A stretch of 64,000 bases of DNA from Flavobacterium sp. KACC 22763 (GTDB taxonomy: Bacteria > Bacteroidota > Bacteroidia > Flavobacteriales > Flavobacteriaceae). Of this stretch, positions 51,843 to 60,791 are shown piece by piece; positions within the stretch are counted from its first letter, which is position 1; each line of letters starts with the position of its first letter. The notes below the pieces were generated by a model that saw only the letters and a program-made list of their open reading frames with translations, was not told where the DNA came from and did not search any database. The stretch is taken from positions 2,914,001 to 2,978,000 of the forward strand of contig NZ_CP117879.1 in assembly GCF_028736155.1 (NCBI RefSeq), given 5' to 3'. The translations under genes and the position numbers were made by a program.

Positions 51843-53498
51843 TTAAAGCTTTATGTCGTTAATAATTTTTCCGTCATCAATCGTAATCATACGACTGCAT
51901 TTGCTTTTCCAAACATCATTTTTAGAAGTTACAATAACTGTCCAGTCATTTTCATCAGAAAGTAAAAAATCAACAATTTTACTCGAAGTAATTTCGTCCA
52001 TTTTATCAACTGGGTCTTCTAAGAATAAGATATTTGGTTTCCCTACAATACTTCTTGCCAAAAGAATCTTTTGAACATCAGAAGCAGAAAGTTCTCGACC
52101 ACCGGGATGGATTTGATTCTCCAGTCCGTTCTCAAAAGTTTTAATGTACGGAGTTAATCCAACATTATCTAAAGCCCATTTTAAATCATCACTATTTAAT
52201 TCTTCATTTCCAAAAACAATATTCTCGCGAATGGTTCCTGCAAAAAGTGTATCACCTTGCAAATATGTTCCTGCTTGTGCTCTATACGTATCTTCATTAA
52301 GACGATTCATATAATTATCAGTCACATACATGGCTCCGCTTTCTGGTTCTAATACACCCGAAAGAAGTCGTAACAAGGTACTTTTTCCTGCACCATTTGT
52401 TCCTGTAAGAATGATTTTTTCTCCTTGAGAAATTTTCAAATTAATATTCTTAAGCGATTTTTTATTGTGTTCTGGATAAATGTAGCTGATGCTTTCGGTT
52501 TCGATATTGATTCCTTTTTCTGTTTTGTCTGAAGTCTGCGGAATGCACGAAATTTCCATATCGGTCACCTGCCCTATTTTTTCAACAGAAGTCAATACAT
52601 CATAGAAAGACTCCAATCCGAAGATGATTTTTTCTACCGAGTTGATCAATAATACAATTACAATCTCAGCTGCTACGAACTGCCCTATGTTCATTTGGTG
52701 GTGAATTACCAGAAAACCACCGATCGATAATAAGGCAGCAGTAACAATTACTTTAAAAATAGTAAGCTGAATGTATTGTTTTTTCATTACCTGAAAGTGC
52801 TTTTCACGGTAATTGACATAGTTAGTTACGTAACCATCATTTCGTTCCAAGGCATATTCAAAAGCTCCTTTTCTGCGGAAGCTTTCTCTATTTCTTGCAA
52901 TTTCCTGAAGCCATGCTGCAACTTTATATTTAAACTTTGATTCGTTTAAACTAGTTTCTAAACCGTCTTTGTACGAAAATTTAAAAATGACATATAATAT
53001 GACAATAAAAAGGAGTCCGATTACCATAAAGAAAGAATGGTAAAGAACCAATAAAATGATCCCCAGACCAACCTGAAGAAATGCTGTACAGAAATCTAAT
53101 AAAAGTTTGGCTGTTCCTTTCTGCACCATAAGCGTATCAAAAAAGCGATTGGCTTTTTCGGGAGCATACTCTGAGTACATTTCTTTAAATTTGATTAAGG
53201 GCATCCTATAAGCAAATTCAAATGAAGAACGAACAAAAATTCGCTGCTGCAGATTCTCCACAATACGCAGCTGTAAAATGTTCAGCACTCCTCCAAAACC
53301 AACGCCAACCGTCACTAGAAACACAAGAACGATCCACGAGACGCTCAGCTGTCCGCTTTGAATAAAATTAATAATAGCTTGGATTCCCAAAGGCAGAGAA
53401 AGATTTACTAACCCTGCAAACGCAGCATAGAAGATAATTTGATACACATCGCGCTTATCTAGCTGCAATAAGTTGTAAAATCGTTTGAATGGTGTCAT
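51843..53498 (-). CDS. ABC transporter with degenerate ATPase motifs
   Basis: 551 residues, fused membrane domain (about six helices, 20-300) and nucleotide-binding domain. Walker A GTNGAGKST (366-374) is intact, but the signature is ELSASDVQ (469-476) instead of LSGGQ, Walker B ends LEDP (E494-D495) where LDEP is expected, and the H-loop reads VTSKND with no His. No C39 peptidase domain. With HlyD and TolC it would form a type I-like exporter. Low ATPase activity or a paired asymmetric site is suggested, although a lineage-specific functional variant is possible. No substrate with a GG leader or RTX repeats is nearby. Confidence 0.85.
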   Translation of the reverse strand: MTPFKRFYNLLQLDKRDVYQIIFYAAFAGLVNLSLPLGIQAIINFIQSGQLSVSWIVLVFLVTVGVGFGGVLNILQLRIVENLQQRIFVRSSFEFAYRMPLIKFKEMYSEYAPEKANRFFDTLMVQKGTAKLLLDFCTAFLQVGLGIILLVLYHSFFMVIGLLFIVILYVIFKFSYKDGLETSLNESKFKYKVAAWLQEIARNRESFRRKGAFEYALERNDGYVTNYVNYREKHFQVMKKQYIQLTIFKVIVTAALLSIGGFLVIHHQMNIGQFVAAEIVIVLLINSVEKIIFGLESFYDVLTSVEKIGQVTDMEISCIPQTSDKTEKGINIETESISYIYPEHNKKSLKNINLKISQGEKIILTGTNGAGKSTLLRLLSGVLEPESGAMYVTDNYMNRLNEDTYRAQAGTYLQGDTLFAGTIRENIVFGNEELNSDDLKWALDNVGLTPYIKTFENGLENQIHPGGRELSASDVQKILLARSIVGKPNILFLEDPVDKMDEITSSKIVDFLLSDENDWTVIVTSKNDVWKSKCSRMITIDDGKIINDIKL

Positions 53499-53599
53499 GA
53501 ATTTAAGTATAAATACAAGATTATTACATAGAATAAATATACGGCAAAAACCGCATTAATGGATTAAGATTTTTACCCTAATCCTTAAAAAACAAGTAT

Positions 53600-54004
53600 T
53601 TATGAATTCAACCGAGGAGGCGGTATGTCTATTTTACCATGAAACCCAAACGAGAAGATTGTATTATCAATATACTTTTTCCCTTCAGATTCTATTAAAA
53701 AATAAAAATTAGGCATTAGCGATTCTGATGAAACCAGATATTCCATTAAAGGAATTCCTTTTGCCAATTTAGCCGTTTTAGTATCTTTTGTTTTGTAATC
53801 GTCCAATTCTTCTGGGATTCCGTCACATTTAAAGATTTTTTTCAAGAAGTTGCAAGTAATGCCTTTTACGGTATAAGTTTCAGCATTATCGCTTAAGATT
53901 CTCCCAACGCTATTAGAAATATTTAAACTACTAATTAGAAAATAGCCTACAAGCAACGCCTGAAGGCATTTACATAAAAAGCTATTTTTAATTTTGTTCA
54001 ACAT
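53600..54004 (-). CDS. Hypothetical small membrane-anchored or exported protein
   Basis: 134 residues. One hydrophobic stretch near the N-terminus (CLQALLVGYFLISSLNIS, about 14-31) is either a signal peptide or an anchor. The rest is hydrophilic with four Cys, two near the start and two in CNFLKKIFKCDG, and ends FHGKIDIPPPRLNS. I recall similar C-termini in Flavobacteriia proteins of unknown function. It is encoded 101 bp upstream of the ABC exporter, so a substrate or helper role is possible but not shown. Confidence 0.5.
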   Translation of the reverse strand: MLNKIKNSFLCKCLQALLVGYFLISSLNISNSVGRILSDNAETYTVKGITCNFLKKIFKCDGIPEELDDYKTKDTKTAKLAKGIPLMEYLVSSESLMPNFYFLIESEGKKYIDNTIFSFGFHGKIDIPPPRLNS

Positions 54005-54366
54005 ACTCTAAAAAGGCTAAAAATTTAATTAAATCACATCGTTTTGAATCAAAATCTCCAATGATTTAAGGCATTTACTGTAATTTTTATGAGCGCGCAA
54101 GTTATACCCAATTTTTTTCTGGAACATTAAAATAACATTAGAATTTAGAATCATTCAAAACTTTAAAATTATATTAACAAGGCATTCTTACAGGGTTATC
54201 GGTATTATGTAAAGATCAATGGCAATTCTATTTTCTACCAATGAAATGTTACTAACGGAACATGGAAATATGCAAAAAAGCGGTTATCACATTTTGTGAT
54301 AACCGCTTTTTTGCCTTACGGCAAGGAATCATTCCATAGGAATGTTTTATTGATAAAACGTAAATA
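54005..54366. other. Gene-free gap with repeats and terminator
   Basis: 362 bp without a gene. 54005-54180 shows nothing I recognise. 54230-54262 (TTTTCTACCAATGAAATGTT) resembles 2706-2739, and CATTCCATAGGAATG lies at 54330-54344, so part of the palindrome family of the first gap recurs here. A strong terminator lies between them. Confidence 0.6.
54274..54312 (-). terminator. Terminator of the dsbD gene
   Basis: AAAAAAGCGGTTATCACA and TGTGATAACCGCTTTTTT form a perfect 18-bp stem with A/T runs on both sides, so it can work in both directions. Confidence 0.9.
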
Positions 54367-56409
54367 TTAGCTTTTCTCAAAATTAGAAACCCCTTTTTTA
54401 AGCCAATTCAAATATTCTTCAATATCTGGATTATAAGCTGAAGTTTCGTTGAGCGTTTCTCCGTTATGATCTACTAAAACATAAAAAGGCTGTGCATTGG
54501 TTTTGTAAGTCAGCGTTTGGAATTCGCTCCATTTCTGTCCTATATATTTTAATTTTTTCCCAGTTATCTGAGAAGTAATCTGTTCGCTCGGATTCAGTTC
54601 TCTTTTGTCATCTACATAAAGTGAAATTAAAACCAAATCTCCTTTTAATATTTTCTGAACCTTTTCGTCAGACCAAACATTGTCCTCCATTTTTCGGCAG
54701 TTTACACAGGCGTGACCTGTAAAATCTATCATAACTGGTTTTCCTATTTTTTTGGCATATTTCATACCTAAATCATAGTCAGTAAAAGCCATAATATTAT
54801 GCGGTCCAAGCTCTGCTCCTTCTGGAAGATTTTGCGTTATTTCGCTTGAAGAAACATTATTCAAACCATTCGGAATTTCGCTGTAATGCATTGGCGGAGG
54901 AAAACCGCTAATCATTTTCAGAGGCGCGCCCCAAATACCTGGAATTAAATAAATGGTAAAAGCTAGAACCAAAACTCCTAATCCTAGTCTTCCAACGCTT
55001 ATATTGGAAACCGGACTATCATGCGGCAGCTGAATTTTTCCGAATAAATAAAAAGCCAGTGTTCCAAAAATAGCAATCCAAATTGCCAGGAACGTTTCTC
55101 TTTCCAGCCAATGCAATTGCAGAACCAAATCGGCATTAGAAAGGAATTTAAACGCCAAAGCCATTTCTAAAAATCCTAAAAATACTTTAACCGAATTTAA
55201 CCAGCCACCCGATTTTGGAAGCGAATTCAGCCAGCCCGGAAAAGCGGCAAATAAAGTAAATGGTAAAGCCAAAGCCAGAGAAAATCCAAACATTCCGACA
55301 AACGGAGCAATTCCTCCGCGAGAAGCTGCCTCAACCAATAAAGTGCCAACAATTGGTCCTGTACAAGAAAAAGATACAATTGCCAAAGCTAGAGCCATAA
55401 ACAATATTCCGACGATTCCGCCTCTATCAGCTTGCGAGTCGACTTTGTTTGCCCATGCATTTGGAAGCATGATTTCGAATGCGCCCAAAAATGAAAACGC
55501 AAAAATCATTAAAAGCACAAAAAAGATCAAATTAAACCAAACGTTTGTAGAAAGCGCATTAAGCGAATCTGCTCCAAAAACCCAAGTTACGACAGCACCC
55601 AAAAAGATATAAATGGCAATAATGGCGATTCCGTAAAAAACGGCTTTTCTTATTCCCTGCGATTTAGTTTTACTTTGTTTGGTAAAGAAACTCACCGTCA
55701 TCGGAATCATCGGAAAAACGCAAGGCGTTAGCAATGCCGCAAATCCAGAGAAAAATGACAATAGAAAAATCGTCCATAAACTTCTAGATTCAGTTTTTGG
55801 TTCTCTTTTTTTGATTTCTTTTTGAGGTGTTATTACAGTTTCAGCAGGAACAATTTCTTCTGTTTTTTCTTTTATTTCGGTAACCGAAGAATCAATTACA
55901 GCTGTTTTTATTTCTTCTTTTACTGCTGCTTCTATTAAAGTTTTCGCTTTCGCGGAAGGGCTAACGGTAAACTCCAATTCGTCTGAACTTGGCGGAAGAC
56001 AGTTTTCATCATTACAAACCATAAATTCAACCTCAGCTTTGATTTTGAAAGGTCTGGACGAAAGTATCTTAACTCGCTGTCTAAAAGTCGTTTCTTTTTC
56101 AAAAAACTTAATCTGCATTTTAAAGACAGGATCATTAACCGTTTTCCCCTTTTCTTCTTTTACAGCATCCGTTAACTGAAAATCTGCGCTTTTAATAAAA
56201 TTAAAATGAGTTGGAATCGGACCTCCGTCTGCAACTTCCTGACTATATAAATGCCAGCCCGATTCTATAATGGCTTTTGCCTGCAATTCGTATTCAGTAT
56301 CAGAAATTTTCTCGACACTGGTTTTCCATTTTATGGGATTGTATATCTGAGCCTTTACGAATATGGAAAACAGCAGGAAAAAGCCCAGTAAAAAAATATT
56401 CTTTTTCAT
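54367..56409 (-). CDS. dsbD: Thiol:disulfide interchange protein DsbD
   Basis: 680 residues in three parts: signal peptide plus N-terminal DsbD alpha domain (about 20-150, with VCNDENCLPPSS), a low-complexity Glu/Thr/Ile linker (about 155-205), eight membrane helices with LLTPCVFPMIPMTVSFF and SFSCTGPIVGTLL, the two Cys that shuttle electrons, and a C-terminal thioredoxin domain with TGHACVNCRKMED. It carries reducing power from the cytoplasm to exported thioredoxins. Several TlpA-like or thioredoxin-like exported proteins (59382-60764, 62271-63140, 4463-5452) could be its clients. A terminator (56428-56462) lies just before the start, so it is probably on its own transcript from the M16 gene. 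Confidence 0.92.
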   Translation of the reverse strand: MKKNIFLLGFFLLFSIFVKAQIYNPIKWKTSVEKISDTEYELQAKAIIESGWHLYSQEVADGGPIPTHFNFIKSADFQLTDAVKEEKGKTVNDPVFKMQIKFFEKETTFRQRVKILSSRPFKIKAEVEFMVCNDENCLPPSSDELEFTVSPSAKAKTLIEAAVKEEIKTAVIDSSVTEIKEKTEEIVPAETVITPQKEIKKREPKTESRSLWTIFLLSFFSGFAALLTPCVFPMIPMTVSFFTKQSKTKSQGIRKAVFYGIAIIAIYIFLGAVVTWVFGADSLNALSTNVWFNLIFFVLLMIFAFSFLGAFEIMLPNAWANKVDSQADRGGIVGILFMALALAIVSFSCTGPIVGTLLVEAASRGGIAPFVGMFGFSLALALPFTLFAAFPGWLNSLPKSGGWLNSVKVFLGFLEMALAFKFLSNADLVLQLHWLERETFLAIWIAIFGTLAFYLFGKIQLPHDSPVSNISVGRLGLGVLVLAFTIYLIPGIWGAPLKMISGFPPPMHYSEIPNGLNNVSSSEITQNLPEGAELGPHNIMAFTDYDLGMKYAKKIGKPVMIDFTGHACVNCRKMEDNVWSDEKVQKILKGDLVLISLYVDDKRELNPSEQITSQITGKKLKYIGQKWSEFQTLTYKTNAQPFYVLVDHNGETLNETSAYNPDIEEYLNWLKKGVSNFEKS

Positions 56410-56427
56410 GGGTAAAAATCTTTAAAA

Positions 56428-56462
56428 AGAGGGTTGAATAGCAAAAAACAACCCTCTAAGTA
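56428..56462 (-). terminator. Terminator between M16 protease and dsbD
   Basis: AGAGGGTTG and CAACCCTCT form a 9-bp stem with a T-run of five on the minus strand, 19 bp before the dsbD start; it may end or attenuate transcription of the upstream operon. Confidence 0.7.
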
Positions 56463-56553
56463 ATCCGCTATACAAACTAAATTGCTTACTAATCCAAAAT
56501 AATTATTTGATAGGGAAATACAAATTAAACTCTAGTAAATAAAAAGGGTCAGA

Positions 56554-59370
56554 TTATTTTAATGGTTTAAAAACTACTTCATAAGAATCTGCTTTGTTCA
56601 AAAATGAATTGGCAAATTCTTGAATGTCTTTTGCAGTAATGCTTTTTACAATGTCTTCGTAATTTTTTGGATCATTCATGTCATACTTATTCTCAAAATA
56701 ATTCTGAAGAAGATTCAAGCTGTAAGTATTAAAGTTTTTACTGTCTTCTTTTAACTTCAAATAATTAGTTCTGGTTTTCTCAATATCTTCTGCAGGAATT
56801 TCTCCTTTTTTGATTTTATCAATTTCTTGATACACAATTGGCAATAAGTGTTCTACTTTATCTGCATCGCAATCAAAAATAACATTCATTCCAATTTTAG
56901 AAATTGGGAATTTTTCTAAGCTTGCCGATACATGCGCTCCATAAGTTCCGCCTTCTTTTTCGCGGAGACTTTCTGTATAACGCAAGGTTAAAATATCAGC
57001 CAAATAAGAAGTCAGAATTCTGTTTTTTTGACTAAAAGCGTACTCTTTAGAAAATGCAATTCGAACAGAACTTTTTGGTGTTTCCATTTTAATAAAAACA
57101 TCCTTGTCAATTTTAGGTGCAATCCAATTTGGTGTATCATTTTTAAAACGTTCTTTACGTTTTATTCCTTCAATACTTGCAATGTATTTTTCCAGCAATG
57201 GTTTTAAAACTTCTGGAGTTACATCACCAACAATAAAAAATTCAAAATTTGAGACATCTGAAAAACGATCTAAATAAAATGATTTCATTTTTTCAAAAGA
57301 CAAATCATCAATGAACTGCTGATTCATGATGCGAATTTTTGGATTGTTTTTTCCATAAATTGCAAAAGTTAGGCTATCTTTCATTTTAGATGAAATATCG
57401 TTTTGTCTATTTTTTAAAGAATTTTGCATTCTCTGTTTCAGCAAATTGTATTGATCGACATCAAATCTTGGTTTTGCAAATTTTAAATAAACCAGTTGCA
57501 TAAATGTTTCTATATCCTTAGTATTGGAAGAACCAGAAACTGATTCGGTTAAGCTAGAAACATCTGCAGATACCCCAAGAATTTTCCCTTTTAATACTTT
57601 TGACAGTTCTACATTAGATAGCTCTCCAACTCCTGACATTGCTGCGAAATCTGAAAGTGAGTTAATTGATGGTAAATCTTTAGCTTCATATAGAGAAGAT
57701 CCTCCAAGACTTTTTGCTTGCAGCAAAACTTGTTTCTTATTTTTATCAGCAAATTTATAATGCACTTTTACGCCATTGCTCAATACAAAAGTTGTCGCAT
57801 CGATTGCCTTTTCTTTTTTCTCTGAAACAATTTTCCCTGAATTTATTTTCAGATCCCCTAAAAGTGTTTTTCCTTCAAAAGTGTCCACATAAGGCTGTAA
57901 CGAAGCATCATTTTCTGCTTTCTGAATAATATCAAAAGCTTTTTCCTCCGTTAGATTGTTTTCGTTTTCTACACCTGTAACGGTTACAACACGATTTTGT
58001 GCGGTATATAATTTACTTATTTGCTCTTGAAGAATTTTTGTATCAACATTATTCAAAATATTTTTTACCATTTCAAATTCTGCTTTTGGATCGGCAATTA
58101 CCTCATGGTTCAAATAATCATCTTTTACCATTCCGATAACTTGCTTATGCGAAATCTCATTTAGCTTTTCTAAATAATTTTCGTAGCCCGAAATAGTCTC
58201 TGTAATGGCTCTTTCGATTTCTCCTTTAGAAAAACCAAATTTATAAGCTCTAACCCATTCGTTCATTACCATTGCAAAAGCTTCGGCTTGTTTTTCTGGT
58301 TTTGGAGAAACACTCGAAATCCAGATATCATTTAAACGAGTATAGTTTTGATATCCAATTGAGGCACTTTTAAATGGGCATTCTTGTTTCTGCGCCAGTT
58401 CTGCCAAACGATTATTTAGGATAGAAAAAGCAAGACTTCTTTGGGTAGATTTTTCTAATTCAGCATAAGTATTTGTTGATTTTTCAGCTGTATGACGAAT
58501 CATATAGCTAATATTCGAAGCCGAAATTTCTTTGTCTAAAGCCAATTTAAAAGTTGGTTCTACTCTTTCTGGAATCGCAATTTCAAAACGCTTTTTAGGA
58601 TTTACTGGCGTCGGAATATCTGCAAAAAGCTTTTTGATTTTTGCTTCAATTTCGTCTGCATTAATATCTCCTACAATGGCGATTGCCTGCAAATCTGGGC
58701 GATACCAATCTTTATAAAAATCTTTTAAAACTTGATATTTAAAGTTCTTTACAATATCCATATCGCCAATCGGCATACGATCTGCATAAAGCGAATTGTT
58801 ATAATAATACGGTGCAAGCTGATTGTAAATTCTAGCTCTTGCATTTTGTCTCGTACGCCATTCTTCGGTAATTACACCACGTTCGGCATCGATTTCTTCA
58901 TTTGTAAGCGATAAGAAATTAGACCAATCGTGCAAAACCAATAAACAAGTATCAACTACTCCGCCATCTTTTGACGGAATATTGTCTAGGTTGTAAACGG
59001 TTTCATCTGTGCTTGTATATGCGTTGATATTTCTCCCGAAAACAGCACCTTGTTTTTGAAGCGTATTCAGGATTCCTTTTCCTTCAAAATTTTTCGTTCC
59101 GTTAAACGCCATGTGCTCCAAGAAATGCGCCAGACCTTTCTGCTGGTCATTTTCTAAAATCGAACCAACGTTTTGAATGATATAATAACTTGCCGTATTT
59201 TTATTGACATCTGTCGGATAAATATAATACGTCATTCCGTTTGGCAGCACACCTTTTTTTATTTTTTGGTTGACTGCAATCGGATCTGTTGCTTTAAAGT
59301 TTTGTGCTTGCGCGAAAGTTAAACTTCCGATAAAAAGCAGTAAAACTGATATTTTTTTGCTGTATTTCAT
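56554..59370 (-). CDS. M16-family zinc metalloprotease (pitrilysin/insulinase type)
   Basis: 938 residues with signal peptide (about 1-22, LLFIGSLTFAQAQ). The inverted zinc motif HFLEH (H82, E85, H86) in GLAHFLEHMAFNGTKNF and the distal Glu in EEIDAERGVITEEW form the active site of the first half; the second half is the inactive partner domain, and a third M16_C pair follows (about 500-935). Full family length. Probably periplasmic, cutting oligopeptides. It follows the TlpA-like gene by 11 bp, in the operon retropepsin-TlpA-M16, so it may process peptides taken up or produced by that system. Confidence 0.92.
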   Translation of the reverse strand: MKYSKKISVLLLFIGSLTFAQAQNFKATDPIAVNQKIKKGVLPNGMTYYIYPTDVNKNTASYYIIQNVGSILENDQQKGLAHFLEHMAFNGTKNFEGKGILNTLQKQGAVFGRNINAYTSTDETVYNLDNIPSKDGGVVDTCLLVLHDWSNFLSLTNEEIDAERGVITEEWRTRQNARARIYNQLAPYYYNNSLYADRMPIGDMDIVKNFKYQVLKDFYKDWYRPDLQAIAIVGDINADEIEAKIKKLFADIPTPVNPKKRFEIAIPERVEPTFKLALDKEISASNISYMIRHTAEKSTNTYAELEKSTQRSLAFSILNNRLAELAQKQECPFKSASIGYQNYTRLNDIWISSVSPKPEKQAEAFAMVMNEWVRAYKFGFSKGEIERAITETISGYENYLEKLNEISHKQVIGMVKDDYLNHEVIADPKAEFEMVKNILNNVDTKILQEQISKLYTAQNRVVTVTGVENENNLTEEKAFDIIQKAENDASLQPYVDTFEGKTLLGDLKINSGKIVSEKKEKAIDATTFVLSNGVKVHYKFADKNKKQVLLQAKSLGGSSLYEAKDLPSINSLSDFAAMSGVGELSNVELSKVLKGKILGVSADVSSLTESVSGSSNTKDIETFMQLVYLKFAKPRFDVDQYNLLKQRMQNSLKNRQNDISSKMKDSLTFAIYGKNNPKIRIMNQQFIDDLSFEKMKSFYLDRFSDVSNFEFFIVGDVTPEVLKPLLEKYIASIEGIKRKERFKNDTPNWIAPKIDKDVFIKMETPKSSVRIAFSKEYAFSQKNRILTSYLADILTLRYTESLREKEGGTYGAHVSASLEKFPISKIGMNVIFDCDADKVEHLLPIVYQEIDKIKKGEIPAEDIEKTRTNYLKLKEDSKNFNTYSLNLLQNYFENKYDMNDPKNYEDIVKSITAKDIQEFANSFLNKADSYEVVFKPLK

Positions 59371-59381
59371 AAAGCTATTAA

Positions 59382-60764
59382 TTAACTCTTCAATAATTTA
59401 TCCAGTTGCTCTCTCAACTCTGGATTTGACGGACGAAGTGCATCTGCATTGATAATGTTTCCTTTTGGATCAAACAATAAAAATCTCGGAATTGCATTTA
59501 CATCATAATTCTTAGCCACATCAGAACTAAAATCTTTATCAGCCATTAACTGAATTCCTTTTAATTGTTCTTTGGTAACGTAATCTTTCCATTTTTGAGC
59601 ATCTTTTGGCTTATCTAACGAAAGACTTACAAAAACAATATTTTTTCCGTGATAATCTTCTTCGATTTTTTTCATGTGAGGAATCTCTGCTTTGCAAGGT
59701 CCGCACCAAGTTGCCCATAAATCGATGTACACAAATTTACCTTTAAAATCTGAGAAAGAAACTGGTTTATTATTAATGTCATTGTATGTAAAATCTAAAC
59801 CTTTCTGTCCTACATTTTTATGCAATACTTTTTCATATTCTAATAAAAATGCTTTGCTTGCATCAGAAATCATGAAAGGTTTAATGCTTGGCGCAATTTT
59901 TTCGTATTCTTCAATTTTCATTCTTGAAGTGGCAACTTCTTCACGAAGGTAAACATCTTTTAAAGCTGGATCTGTAATATGCGTAATTGATTCTGTTAAA
60001 TCTAGACGTTTTGGTTTCTCACCACCATTAATGGTTACGTAGAAAAAATAATTTGTCATTAAAGAAACTCCATTCGCTAATTTCAACAAATCTGGATCTG
60101 TAAATTTCTTGTCTGTCATCCATGTTTTGATTACTGCTGGACGGTCGTCTTTGTCTGGGAATGCGGTTCTTGGCATTCTGAAAAAAGTATATGTTAATTC
60201 TTCGACATCTGTTGCAACGGCTAATTTTAATAATTTATTGAAATTAGCATCTTTCGTTTTAATAGATTTTGAAAATTCATCTGCTTTGGCAAGACCTTTA
60301 TCAATAAATGGGTAAAATTGCAAATACGTTATATTTTCACCCAAACGGGCAAAAGGAGCAAACTCATTGTAAATTTCGTTTGCTTTTTGCACCAAAGCAT
60401 TTTGTCCAATATTCTTTCCGCTTAAAACATAATTTGTTTTATTAACTACAAGATTAATATCTAATTTAGGTTCTAAATACAAACGAATTAATTGGTTTCT
60501 ACTTTTAAATTGACCGTAATCTACATAATAAAAGCCAGCAGCTGAAACTGGTGTCATAAAGCCAAATTCCCCCAGCGAATTAACTTTTGCGGTAGCAGCA
60601 ACAGCTGGCTTTCCATCTTCAACATTGTAAAGTGTAATTTCTTTTGCTTTGAAATCTGGAATTGAAATTGTTCCTCTAATTACTGCATATTCTGAAAGGT
60701 TTGCAGCAAAACTCATTTGAACCATGATGAAGGTTAAAATGAAATAAAAAATGTGTTTTTTCAT
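59382..60764 (-). CDS. TlpA-like exported thioredoxin with helical N-terminal domain
   Basis: 460 residues with signal peptide (MKKHIFYFILTFIMVQMSFA). The first about 120 residues are a beta-rich DUF4369-like region (VIRGTISIPDFKAKEITLYN), followed by a helical middle (about 125-310) and a C-terminal thioredoxin fold with WATWCGPCKAEIPHM (C354, C357) and the cis-Pro segment YDVNAIPRFLLF. It would be a disulfide reductase or chaperone-like redox protein outside the inner membrane, possibly kept reduced by DsbD downstream. It lies 27 bp after the retropepsin-like gene. Confidence 0.88.
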   Translation of the reverse strand: MKKHIFYFILTFIMVQMSFAANLSEYAVIRGTISIPDFKAKEITLYNVEDGKPAVAATAKVNSLGEFGFMTPVSAAGFYYVDYGQFKSRNQLIRLYLEPKLDINLVVNKTNYVLSGKNIGQNALVQKANEIYNEFAPFARLGENITYLQFYPFIDKGLAKADEFSKSIKTKDANFNKLLKLAVATDVEELTYTFFRMPRTAFPDKDDRPAVIKTWMTDKKFTDPDLLKLANGVSLMTNYFFYVTINGGEKPKRLDLTESITHITDPALKDVYLREEVATSRMKIEEYEKIAPSIKPFMISDASKAFLLEYEKVLHKNVGQKGLDFTYNDINNKPVSFSDFKGKFVYIDLWATWCGPCKAEIPHMKKIEEDYHGKNIVFVSLSLDKPKDAQKWKDYVTKEQLKGIQLMADKDFSSDVAKNYDVNAIPRFLLFDPKGNIINADALRPSNPELREQLDKLLKS

Positions 60765-60791
60765 TGTTTCTTTGTTTTTTGGTTGATAGTT

